This document shows, piece by piece, positions 40,701-52,114 of a stretch of DNA of 64,000 nt (position 1 is its first letter; each line of letters starts with the position of its first letter). Below the pieces are notes generated by a model, which did no database searches, was not told the DNA's origin, and saw nothing but the letters and a program-made list of their open reading frames with translations. Source of the DNA: Strix aluco (Eukaryota; Chordata; Aves; Strigiformes; Strigidae). The DNA lies in assembly GCF_031877795.1 (NCBI RefSeq), contig NC_133954.1, positions 7,655,256-7,719,255 on the forward strand, in the 5' to 3' direction. Both the position numbers and the translations under genes were made by a program.

Positions 40701-43480
40701 AAGGTTATGCATCCAGTGAGGCACCGGCGCACGTGTTGCTGTTGCTGCTGAGCAAGAAACATGTGCAACCATAAACCACAGCCTGGGGAAATGGGCTGTG
40801 CTAATCTCGGACCTGAAACTGGGAGCAACAGGAGGTAAGAGGTAAAAGCTGAGATGTCCCAGCTGTTGCCTGCTGTGCCTTGGTAATGTCATGGGGAAAA
40901 GGCATTTCAGTAGGGTCGCGGGAGTGATTTCATGTCTGAGCTCCTCGCTGTCCTTAGGGCAGGTGGAGGGGACCAGGACAGGCTCTTTCCAGTGTTTTTT
41001 TGCCTCCGGGTCCCCTCCAGCCCTCCCCTGTGTCTGCCCAGACTGCACAGCTGGGCTGCAGCCCCCACAACCTTCCCACAGCTCGTGAGGGCTGAGGAAA
41101 CCTCCTGGCTCCTTTCCTGAGCTGCTTCAGCTCTTTCAGAGGCTCCCACAGCCTCAGGACCAATCAAGCCTCCTTACTGCAGGGAGCCAGCGGGGAACGT
41201 GGAGAGCGAGCAGGCTGTGTGTCCGAAAACTGTATGATAACCCCTGTAAAATAAATAGGATGCAGAAACCCAGCAGTGCTCGGCGGTGTCGGGAAAGCGA
41301 AATGATGCTCCAGCGGAGACGGGACAGACAGCCACCCTGTGGGTGTCTATGAGGCCATTTCCCACAGGGCTGAGCTGGGGATGGGGTCACGGCAGCCCTG
41401 GCCCATCCCTGCCGTCGCCAGCCTGTGGTGGGGGTCCCCAGGAGTGGAGGGAGACGGCTGCGGGGAGCATGACCTCCTCCAAAGAGCATCCACACAGGCA
41501 AGCACCCACAAAGCGAGCCTGAATCCCCTGTGAGACTGTCTGCACCAAGCCCCAGACAGACAGCACCATTTGTCCCCAGCTCAGTTTTTCCCCCCTTGGT
41601 CCAGATTTTCTCTCTTGGCAGGGGCAGTTGAAAGCTAAACCCTGAGGTCATCGATGCAAAGGCAGAGTTGGAGGATGGACTGGCTCAAAGGTCATCAAAA
41701 ATCTTCTCCCTCCCATTTATTTTTTTGGTAAACAGGAAGCTGGGTTTTCATTTCACCCCAAATCTTTACAGAATGTGGCTGTTTTTATAGCAGCTTTTAT
41801 TTATTTGTTTCTTCCTTTCATTGGGAACCGGAGAGTTTGCAGCTGACGGAAAGCAGGGGAAGTGTCAGCTGCTAAAAACTGGAATTATAAGTATATGCAG
41901 CGACTTTCACTGAAAACCTAAAACCTCCTCACAAGGGGAAGTGGAGGGGGAGCAGGGATGGAAAATGGGATAATGTTTCCTCCCATCCCCGCTTGTGCTG
42001 GTGCTGGACTTTGTTTGAGAAGAGGTGATGATTTACCCAGGGTGATCCCCAGGCCGGAGGCCTGAGGGCTGATTTATGGAGCAGTAAAACTGAACAGTCT
42101 TGTCTTCATCATCGGTTGGGTTTTTTTTTCCCCCAGAAAAGCTCATAGACATTATCTTCCTTCCGGTAAAAATCCCAGCCAAGCAGAAAAGCCCTCCCAG
42201 CTACTTACAGCCTCATCTTCCCCGCAAAATACCGTCCCAAACCCTGATTCCCACGGTTCGACGTCCTGCACGGACCCAGCCAGGGTCACATTGCCAACAC
42301 CCATCGCCCATCTGCAGATCCCTGGGGATCCCGTGCCGGGGATCGGGTGGTCTGGCACCCTCCTTGCAGTGCCCAGGTGATGGTTAACGGATCCACATCC
42401 ACCCTCCTGCCCTGACCCCGCTCACCTGCATCCCCCCAGGACTCCCTACAGGCCCCCCCGCAACCAGCCAGGGCTGCCGGGAGGGAGCCAGGTGTAGCCA
42501 GAGTTTAATTTGTTTTAAATTAACGTGGGAGGTGTGGGGGAGGCTGGAAGGTGAAGGGAATATTTTCTGGGAAAAAAACAACCTTCTCGGTTTCTTCGGG
42601 AAGCTCTCGCTGCATCCGGGGGGGAGGGAGAGGTCTGTGAGTTCACTTCAATTAGGGGTAATAAAGCTGTTTTCCTTTCCCCTCCATCCTAGGGAAGTGT
42701 GGCATTGAGGCTGTAATGGGTTTAACCTGCTGCTTGCTCAGGTGATCCTTCTCCCAACCCAAATTTTCAAATATCCACAGTTGGTGGCAGCAGGAGCAGC
42801 AAGAGCGAGACCTGGAGAATCGCCTGGAGATGGAGGTAGGTACAGTGCAAAGCAACAGGGTGCTGCTTATTTGGGTCTTGTGGTGCTTCTGCTAGCAAAG
42901 AGGGGAGGAAACTCAAAAAAAATCCTGTGTAAAATCTTCTATGAGCTCTGCAAGTGGAGTGATGTCTTTGGGATGAGGTCCTGCTGTTGGATTTTCCAGG
43001 GATAAGACCTGGCTGCTGGGGATGGTGTTTTGCCATTTAACCTGCTAAAGCTCTTGGAGATGCTGGTTTGGGGAAGGTTGGGGCTGCCAAGGCCCATCCC
43101 CTTGGGGTCTGCAGGTAGAGGCTTTGCCTGGAAAGTGAAGGGAGATGGGGGGAGCGGCATGTTTTGGGGGTGCCATGATGGTTTTGGGGAGGGGGATATT
43201 CCCAGGCTCTTTCCTGCTCTGGAGAAAAAGCAGGACTTGGCAGAAGGTGGCCTTTGCTCAGCTGCAAAGCCAGCCCGGTGGGGAAAGTGTGTGGAGTGTC
43301 GTGGTGTTTGATCAGTGCCGAAAGCCCGTCCGGGACAGACAAACTGCCAGCTGACGTTCTGCTGCAGCCCCGGAGCATCGCGATTCGCTTCCCAGCTGCT
43401 CCATCCCCTGGGCCCTGGAGCAGCCCCACGTCTGGGGCTAAATCATTCCCCTCTGCTTCCCCTCCTCGGAAATGGGGGGG
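20254..43480. other. Long intergenic region between NXPH3 and NGFR, no gene recognised
   Basis: About 23 kb without a supportable exon. The longest frames (minus 32,133-32,798, 221 codons; minus 36,558-37,202, 214 codons; plus 22,742-23,257, 171 codons) have no known domain and sit in GC-rich DNA where stops are scarce. Features seen: T or A runs (24,050-24,066; 31,465-31,481; 37,532-37,548), a purine run at 34,164-34,193, a 30-C tract at 37,709-37,738, and AT-rich islands at about 28,070-28,200, 32,600-32,790 and 33,500-33,610. In mammals this interval is also a long gene-poor stretch. Confidence 0.55.
37709..37738. repeat. Poly-C tract (30 C)
   Basis: An uninterrupted run of thirty C on the plus strand, poly-G on the other strand. 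It is a likely assembly-length uncertainty and a potential G-quadruplex former. Confidence 0.9.
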
Positions 43481-43580
43481 GCTGATCCCATTGCAACTGG
43501 GGGGGCTGACACCGTGACAACTGGGGGGCTGACACCGTGACAACTGGGGGGCTGACACCGTGACAATTGGGGGGCTGATC
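43481..43580. repeat. 23-bp minisatellite, about four copies
   Basis: Units of GCTGACACCGTGACAACTGGGGG-type sequence start at 43481, 43505, 43528, 43551 and 43574. The period is 23 bp, with 24 bp for the first. The middle copies are nearly identical; the first and last are degenerate (GCTGATCC and GCTGATCTT). Open frames on both strands here are repeat artefacts. Confidence 0.9.
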
Positions 43581-45335
43581 TTGCTGCCTGGCGGGGGCAG
43601 AGGACGCTGCCAGCAGCACGTGCCCTGCCAGCTCCTTTGAGACACCGGCCGTTTGGGGACTCAGAGCTGAAGTGACAGCCTGAGCTACAAATGCCCGCGG
43701 GTCCCAGATGCAGCCGGCGTTAAGCTCTTTCAAGACACTTCATCTCACTGCTCAGGCAGCGCCGACGCTTTCCCAGCCTCAGCATCGCCCCTTTTTCGCA
43801 CGCGACAGCGAGACCCTGCGGGGACACGGTGCTGTCATGTCCCCATGTACATCAAGCAGTCGGAGATGTTTTAATTAACCAGGGTGCAACAAAAATCACA
43901 GAACTGCCTCTCAGCGCTGGAATAGAAGAGGCAGCGCTGGGAGCAAGCCACAGCTTCCCTGCCACCCCTGGAAATTCATGAGCAGGTCCAGCTTGTGGTT
44001 CCCATGGTCCCCATCGCATCCCGTGGCTCTTCCCAGCAGCATCATGCTGCCGTGGCCCTGTAGGCGGTCAAAGAGGGGCTGGGATGGGGGGTTGTGACAC
44101 CTGAGCCATTTCTTAAGGAAAGCGAAGCATGGCAGTGGGCATGGGGGAATCAGAGCAAAGCTCTGGCCCTGTCTGGAAAGGTTTTACATCTGGAGGCAGG
44201 TTGGGCCATGCGTGTTCAGTGCACATGTGTTAGCTTTGCTCCTGCTTTATACTCCGGCCATTCATGGATGGGATGAGTCAGAGGGGCCACGGAGAGATTT
44301 TTCAACTCAGATAAAAATTTTGAGGTCGTTTTTCAAGTCCCTGCTTTTGTGGCTGCGGAAAATGCTGCGGGAGAAACACAAAACCATGTGAAACTCGTTG
44401 AGGTTTCAGCTTTGTTACGAGCACGAAACTCGGACCAGATTTCTGCAGGGGCTGTTGCCGCTCCTCTCAGCCTGGAAGCCAGAATTAGACTTGATTTTTT
44501 TTTTTTTTCCCTTTTCTGTTTATTCACTGAAAACTCCTTGAATGCCTTCTATTTTTGGTGCCTTTCATTTAGCCAAAGAGCAAACTGAGTCACCTGATGG
44601 ATGAAATATTTTCTTGATAAGACACTTTTTTCCCCCCTTGTTTTGCTCCCCGAGGCTCCCAAGACGGGTCGGTCCCGGCCAGCTGCTGGTCCTCACGGAA
44701 ATATTTGCTATAACTAAATGTTACACAGCTGTTTCTCACTAGGGCATTCTTCAGAGGTGGATTATTTGTCATTCCCCAGCTTAATAATAATAATCCGTTA
44801 ATGCATTTTTGTCATCCAATGAAGGAACAAAATGCTCCCATGTGTTTTTACAGCAACGGTGCTTTTGCACACATGCAGGCAGAGTTTAGGCTCTCCCTGC
44901 ACCCTGGCCTGACTAAATACACTAAACAACTCCCACAGCACAAGTATTAAGTCTTATAATATGACAGGGTGGGTCAGAAGTGTATTAGAACCACTGACTA
45001 ACAAGCATATAAAAAAGATGTAAAAGGGAAGGGAAAAGTGAACGTTTCCGACATGCTGGTGGCCGTGGAGATCCCCTCCTCTCCCCCCCTACTTGTGCTT
45101 CCTGGGAATCTTGTGAAAATATTTGTTTTTTAATTCTGCGCTGGATCAGATGCTGTCCCACAAATGGGGGAGTTTGCAGTTCCCTCAGTGCACGCTCGAT
45201 GTTTCGCAGCCGGCAGGCTGTGGGCAGATGTCCTCATCCAGATCCAGATGTGCTGCACAAAGTTCTTGCCTTCCCCCTCGCCCCCCTCCTGGCTCCGGGG
45301 TTTTGCCGGAGCATCTTTCGGGAACATCCTGAGCA

Positions 45336-45389
45336 TCTCTGGGGAACAAAGTCATCCTTTCAGTGGGTTGTTGGGTCTCTCATGAAAAG
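45336..45389. repeat. 54-bp dispersed repeat, copy A
   Basis: It aligns without gaps to 46,637-46,690 at 48 of 54 positions. The core shared words are GGGAACAAAGTCAT, TTTCAGTGGGTTGT and ATGAAAAG. I do not recognise the family. Similarity stops abruptly on both sides. Confidence 0.9.
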
Positions 45390-46636
45390 GAGCTGCTCTA
45401 CTGTGGTCCCTTCTCCTCCTCAGGTAGGACTGGTCTAAGCCCGCTGCCAGCTTCTGGCAGTACAAATGGGGCTTTTTGCTCTTTGTTGTTGTTGTTTCTG
45501 CTGTTGCCAGTGCCCTGGAGCCGGGCAGCGGCTGAGGACAAGGGTTTGCCCCACGCCTTGGTGTAAAGATCCATCTACAGCTGCCATCAGCCCCCCCAGA
45601 CTGCAACAACCGCAGCATCGTATGGTTATAGCCTGGCCAAAAACCTCCTCGGCAGCTGGGCGGGAGCACAGGAGCAGGCTGAGCATCTCTCCAGCCGTCC
45701 CTGCCAGCAGCAGCCGTGCCGGCTGGTGAGAGTCAGCCTCGCTCAGCCCCCGCTGCCATCCCGGCGGTCGCTGCAATAGAGCCCTGGCAGAGTCACGGGT
45801 GTGAGTGGGGACGGCTGAGCCCCAGAGTAGCTGGCAGGGTTCCTCGGGGACATTGGGTCCTCGGCTGCATCACCCTCCCAGCCAGCACTTCAGAGCCAAA
45901 ACTCAGTGGTTTGTCTGCAGTTCCCAGGTCAGCGGCTTTGTCAGGATGGAGGAGCCAGCGGCCAGGGGCTGGGGAGGGATTTGGAAGCCCAACCTTGAGC
46001 CAGTCCCACACGTTGGGGTGATGCAAATACACGTGTTAAAGCTTCAGGGGCACACTGGGAGCGAGGGAGGTCCGGGGGTCACGGCAGCACCTTGGGTGGT
46101 GGCTGCTGCAGCTGTCCCTGCAACGCAAAACTTCAAATGAGGGGCCAAATTCACCAACAGGAAAACTGCTGGGAGCTGGAGGCAGCGTGTGAACGCAGCA
46201 CTGAGCCAACATCGGTGCCAAAATTCGGGCGACTCACTGCGCTTCAAGGAAATTAAAAAGTGCTTTCTCCTGTTCTTGCTTATCCAAACGCTCCCAGCCT
46301 CAGCTGGCCTGGTACGCTGGAGGAATCAGCGTTTGGAGCAGGCTTGGACTTTGATTTGTTTCTTACAGCTTCCTGTCCTGATGATAAAGGAAAAATTATT
46401 TTGGTAACATCATGAATGAAACCCAAGAGGTGACTGAAGCATTGGCAGGGCGGGCAGGAGTGGCGGGAGCAGCCAGAGACAATATTTCTCCTACCCGCAG
46501 GAGAGATGCTCTGGAGGCTGTTTGCCTTTGATTCCTTCTCCCCACTGCTTCTCGGTGCAATGAAGAGCAATTACCATTTCCATAAAAGCCTCCTTATTTT
46601 AGGGGACTTCCAGTAACTTCAAAGAAGGGGCAGGTT

Positions 46637-46690
46637 TCTCTTGGGAACAAAGTCATGGTTTCAGTGGGTTGTCAGGTCTCTGATGAAAAG
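46637..46690. repeat. 54-bp dispersed repeat, copy B
   Basis: This is the direct-orientation partner of the copy at 45,336-45,389, about 1,301 bp away. Six substitutions and no indels separate them. The copy is followed by unrelated sequence. Confidence 0.9.
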
Positions 46691-49600
46691 CACCGTCAAA
46701 CACTCGCTGCTGGGTGCTGGACCTCTGCTCTGTCCCCATGTCCCTGGTTTTGTTCAAAGCAGCGTCCCTGGAGGAAGATCCTTTCTGGGCACCAATCCCA
46801 CGCTGCAGGACCCCATCCCCGCCCAGGCTGAGACTGGGAATTGCCAAAACCCACCTTGCATGGAGCGATGGAGATGCCCCCAGCTACGCAGGGATCTGCC
46901 ACGTCTCCCAGTCCTCCGCTGTCCAAGGGAGCAGTGGGGAGAGCACAGAAACACCCGGCTTTCCAGCTCCCTTGTCCCAGACAAATATTGCTTCTCCTTC
47001 CGAGGAAAAGGCAGCATTACCGGAGCCAAGGCTTGGGATGTCAGAGTGAGCAGCGCTTGGTTGGATCAATGCATTTTTTTCCCTCCCCAACCCCGTTCTG
47101 AGCCTCCTGTGTTAAGAAATAACCTTTCCTGAAAGCCAAGAAAGGCTGTTGTGGCCAGGGGATGCTTTTCATCCCGCCCTGGCAGAGCACTGTCCCTGGG
47201 CTGCTTGTGCAAGGGCCGAGCAGCACTTTTGGGCTTGTTTTTTGCATCCAGGAGCTGCTTCCCAGGTGCTGTGGGGACCTCGAGGGCCAGGCTGAGCTCA
47301 GGGCTCAAGGGCACCAGGTGTTGGGGAGATGGCAGCAGAGGAATTAAGCTGTGTTTAACCACCACGGCAAGCTCTCTGGGATGTAGCCTGGTTTTCCAGG
47401 GTGCTCCCATTGCTGGGATTGCCCAGGTTCAAGCTGCTTGGCAAAGCCACTGAGGGTGTTGTGGGATGGAACATGCCAACGGAGTTGTCATTTCATCCCC
47501 TCCATCCAAAGGGGCAGCGCGGCTTGGGGAAACACTGGAAAAGCTGTGCAAGGACCAAGCAAAGGGGAACGGCTGTGGTTTTGCTGGAGCCAGAGCCCTC
47601 AGGGCTGTGCTACCCAGTGCAGCGATGGGAGGGAGCGGGTTGAGTTGCAAAGAGGCAGAAGGCACCAGAAAAATCTCTCTGGTTTTGGGTGCTCAAGGGC
47701 TGAGCCTTGTCTTGAGCTTTGATCTTATCTCACCAGGCAGTCTGCTGGGGGCAGGGGTTATCTCCGCTCCACTGGCAGCGGGGAGGGGATGAAAGCACCG
47801 AGAGCAGGGCTGTGTCCCTGTTTGGGGACCCCCAGCCCCCTGCCGCCAGCACCTTTGTCCGTGGGGTAACCGTAGCCAGTGGCGGGGGCAGCCGGTGAGG
47901 GGTGAAGCGGGGAGGAGAGGAAGAGATGGGTGTAATTTGGTAACATGACCTTCCAGTTTTTCATCCAGACAAAGGGGGTGATTACAGCTGCCCAGGCTGG
48001 GATTACAGCAGGGAGGTGTGGAAAGGCTGGTGACCCACCTCGCCTCCCCTTCCCCTTGTATCCCCCTCCTTGGGTCCAAAATAGCTCTGTTCCCCCCGCA
48101 GAGGCCAGCAAGGTCTGTAACCCCTGCGTATGTCGGGGGGTAAATGAAACATGGACTGCCCTGGTTTTGTGCTGATGCTCTGCAGCTTCAACCCCCCGGT
48201 TCCTCTAAGCCAAAACTCCCAACCTCTGGATTCAGCTGCTGCTACTCCCCCACCTCCAGAGCTTGGTCTCTATCCCCGGAGTTCAGAGCCAAACACCCTG
48301 CATTTTCCTAACATCCGTTTTTCTCCCACATCAGCATCTTCCCTCTCAACCCATCACCAGGGCTTTGCATCTGCTACAGCAGAGGCTGAGCACAACAGCC
48401 TGGGGGTGATGGGCCACGAGGGAACGGGGCGGGTGGGGGGGGACAGGACTGGGGAGGAGATGGGGATGGGTATAGGAAATCTTGGCAGAAGCCCACAGAC
48501 CCTCGTTAAGCATTTCTGGCACCCTTAATGATGCTCCAATCTGCTAATTGTCTGCACGCAGCCCCGGCTGAGTGCTGACTTCCAGCTTGTGCCTCGCTCA
48601 GCCCAGACACACAGAATGGAGGGGGGGGCGGTGTCCACCTCATCCTCACGTCGCATTTTCTGGGGAGAAGGGGGCTGCCGAGCAAAGCAAACCCTGTGTG
48701 GGGAGACCAGGGGCATCTGCCCCACTGCCCTCCCCAAAAAGCCACGGCCAGGGCTGTGCAGCAACCGCTTTCCCCCAGTGTGTCCCATCATCCAGCTGGA
48801 ATTCTCCCAGCTTGTGATTTAACCTCTTTCTACCTGTTTTGGCCCAAAAGGTGTGGAGGTGATGATCCTGCAGCAGATTTCCATACCGCGGGGTGCTCCC
48901 CAGCTCTGTGTAACAGGGTTAAACAGCCCTGGGACCCTCTGTCCCCACTCAAAAGTGGAGATTTTTGCCCCTTGTTTTCTCCATCCTGTCCCTCTCCAGC
49001 ACAGGGGGGACCCCAGGACCCTTCTCAGGTTTTGCAGCAATCTGAGCTGCAATCACCCCCCTGAGCAGCAGGGGAAGGGTCATATAACCACGGGGCTGGT
49101 GGGGGAGCCCCTCAGGGCTGATGACAGAGCCCAGCTGGCCTCACTTGCCTCCCGGCTGGGGCAGGAGGCCGGTGGGGCGACGGGAAGGAAAAGGGGAGAG
49201 AGAGGAGGTGGTATGGTCAGGAACTGCTTGCTGGAGGGGATTAAAGGCTCAATCTTGACTCAAGAGAAGGAAATTAGAATCAAATCAGCTTCTAGCACCT
49301 GCTGGAAATCGGGGCAGGATTTATGGCTGGGGGAGAGGTGGGGTGGGGTATCCCGTGGCTTCCCCTGAGGGTCCTTGCAGGCGATGAAGGGGGTCGTGGT
49401 CCCTCCTTGCTCCTCTCCCACTGATACAGTAGACTTCATATTTACTAAATTTCATGGTTAACGATTATGTTAGTAGTTTCTGGGTAACACCACTTCTGTG
49501 GAGGGTGGGGGGCCCCAGGAAGGGCCTGGGCTGGAGGTGATCCCCCCATGATGGGGACCGATGGGCTCCCTGCAACTTCTGGGCTTTGCAGAGCTCTTTG

Positions 49601-52000
49601 GCGTGGATGGACAAAATGTCCTCGGCAGTGCCTGGAGCTGATGGAAGGGGGAAGATGGCAGGGAGGGATGGAGAAGGGCGTCAGCACTGAGCTGTGCTGG
49701 ATTCGGCTGTCTGCGGCTCACTGAGTCCTTTGGCAGCCGTTTTCCATGGGCTGTTGTAGGGGCGATGGGGATGCCCTGGGGCAGCACCCATGGGAGCAGC
49801 TGGTGGGTGCTCAGAGCTGAATCCCAGGGGCTGAGCGTGAGTGGGAGCAACTAGATAAAACTCATCACCTGCTGTTCCCTTCTTTGTCTCTTCTCTGATA
49901 TTCCCACCTTCCCTCTTAAGGACTGGGCAGCTGTGCAATCCCAGCAACCAGGTCCCCCCCTTCCTGGCTCCCTCACTCCCCAAATCCTGCATTTCCAAAC
50001 CTTTCCTGACCCCATTCATCATTTCTCTCAGCCTCCATCCTCTTCCTCCTCCCTTTCCCTTTAGTTTTTCCTGCCTGCAACCTCTCAGCTCAGCATCCCA
50101 CCAGGCTGCCCAGAGGCTCGTCCTCCCCATCACTGAGCAGGGCTGAAGCCCCAGAGCATCACCGTACCCCAACACCAGCACCCCAGGGTGCCCTGGCAGC
50201 TCTGCCCCCCTGGCCACACTGCCCCCCACACCCCAGCAGGGTGGAAATGGGGCGCCTGGCAGGAACCGCCTGTAAAACGAAGAAAGTTAATCATGGAGAT
50301 AATTGAAACCAGCGGCCATGGCTGGAGAGCGAGCAGCTTTTTCTGAGCAGAAGGGAAGAAAGAAGGGGGTGGGAAGCTGGGGCTGGAGAGGGGGGGTGTC
50401 TTTGGGGGTTTATGTTTGTGGTTTTTTAAGCCAGGGAACAAATCCACATGGTTGCACGGGCAATTCCCAGGAACTTTAGCCTGGGCTCAATCATAAATGT
50501 TTCAATCCCTTCACTTCAAGTGTAAAATTGAGGCTCTTTGGAAGGAAATGGGTTGGTTGGCGGCTCTTTCCTGGGGCGGTGCAGGCAGCCCTGCCCGGTG
50601 GGGGGGTCCTGGAAGTGTGCGGTTTGTGATCAAATCAAAACAAGGGGCCAAATCTGTTTCTCACCCAGCCCTGGAGAGCAGGACTGTGCTGCTTGCTCAG
50701 CCCGCATCCCCCTGGGTACCCGTAACCTGGGCTCCCTTGGGAGAGCAGGGCTGGGGGGTGGCAGCACATCACCCCCCATCCCCAGCACGCTCTTGGGGAT
50801 GATACGGGACCGTAGCATCCATGGACTTCTCCTCGTTTTTCATTCCCCTTCCAGCAGCTCTGGGTGCCTGGGAGCCCCTTGCAGGAGCAGAAAACTTGGG
50901 GGGAAGGTAGAACAACATCTGGAAGGACCCCTGAGCCCAGAGCCTGGCCGGGGTGGGCGGGGGGGTGATCCCTTTTCGGAGGGACTGCGGGTCCCATGCC
51001 TGACTCAGATGGGCATCACCAGGGCCTGGTGACTTTGTCCCCCTCCTCACCAATTTTCCCACAATCTTGTTTGACTAATCCTGCTTAAACCCCCCAGGCC
51101 AGGCTGCCCCCCACCACACTGGGGAGCCACATTCCCCCTTATCCAGCACCTCATCGGAGTGTGTAGGTACTTTAGGTTACACCAGGTTTTAGCCTAAAAA
51201 TGCCATTTTGGTGCCTCTGGCCTCTGGCCACCAGGCACGTGGGCAGGACGCTGCTTCCCTTGGGCTATTTTGGAAAACCCCAGCTCAGGTTTTGGCTGGG
51301 GCTGGTGGTGGTGGTTATCCGCCCACAGATCTGCAACTGTTCTACGCCTCTGGTTTTTTGACCTTGCAGTTGTGTGTGCATTGCCTTGGGTATTTTCCAG
51401 GGCTGAGCTGAAGCATCTCTCCAGAAAGCCCTGATTATTTCAGGCTGAAAAGCAGGTCTGAAGCAATTAGAGATGGAACAAAACCCTTCCAGCTATGGAG
51501 CAGAGCAAGGGAAACCGAGAAGAGAATTTGTGTGGGATGGATTTGAGCTTAAAGACAGGCTGGACCTGCAGGGAGGGAGAATTTCTCCCCACTCAGGAGC
51601 AAGATAAAATCCTCATTAATTATTTCTTTTTCACTCTTCAAGCTTGATGATTATTAGCAAGATCTGAGTTTTGTCATGAGGCTGCCATGGTGGTGACCCA
51701 TCCCTGACAGCACAGCCACATGAAGTGATGCAGGGAGCTGGAAAGATGTGGTTGCACCAAGACTTGGCTTGGTTTTGGAGGATAAACTGCAAAAAAAGGT
51801 CCTTCCCAGCATCTGTCCACTGATGGGGGACAAGGATGTGCCCAGGGATGGGAAGGGAGATCATGCACGAGGGTCAGTGACAGTGCACTGGAGCTGGCTG
51901 CTGTTCGCTGCCTTCCCACGGCTCGCCTGGCGCCCAGCCCAGCCTCTCTAGTCAGAAAAACAGAAATCTGTATTTCTGAGTATTTGATCTGGCGGTTTTG

Positions 52001-52114
52001 CAAAGCGGAGCGCGGCCTCTGGTCCCGGCTGAAGGTCGCCAGAGTTTTGCATTGTGCGTTGCAAAACTCCAGCAACTGTCAGCCGGGACCGGAGGCTGCA
52101 CGACGCTCACTTTG
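52001..52114. repeat. Imperfect inverted repeat able to form a long hairpin
   Basis: Arm 52012-52051 and arm 52060-52099 are reverse complements at 33 of 40 positions, with an 8-nt loop (52052-52059, TTGTGCGT). Read as plus-strand RNA, three of the seven differences become G:U pairs. Pairing continues outward with a small bulge through CAAAG (52001-52005) and CTTTG (52110-52114). The arms include GGTCCCGGCTGA and GAGTTTTGCA on the 5' side. No open frame or known repeat explains it. It could be a precursor-miRNA-like transcript, a folded-back duplication, or a small palindromic transposon remnant. Confidence 0.9.

Larger units (their letters stand above)
43591..52000. other. Intergenic, no gene recognised
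   Basis: No coding exon is recognised. AT-rich, unique-looking islands at about 44,560-44,840 and 44,930-45,040 stand out against GC-rich surroundings. A 54-bp sequence occurs twice (45,336-45,389 and 46,637-46,690). The many overlapping 60-180-codon frames are compositional. Confidence 0.55.

Noticed and set aside
45130-46247. The 54-bp repeat as a C/D-box snoRNA or SECIS element
   Set aside because: Copy B has a TGATGA, but copy A does not, and no D box, terminal stem or SECIS core is present in both.
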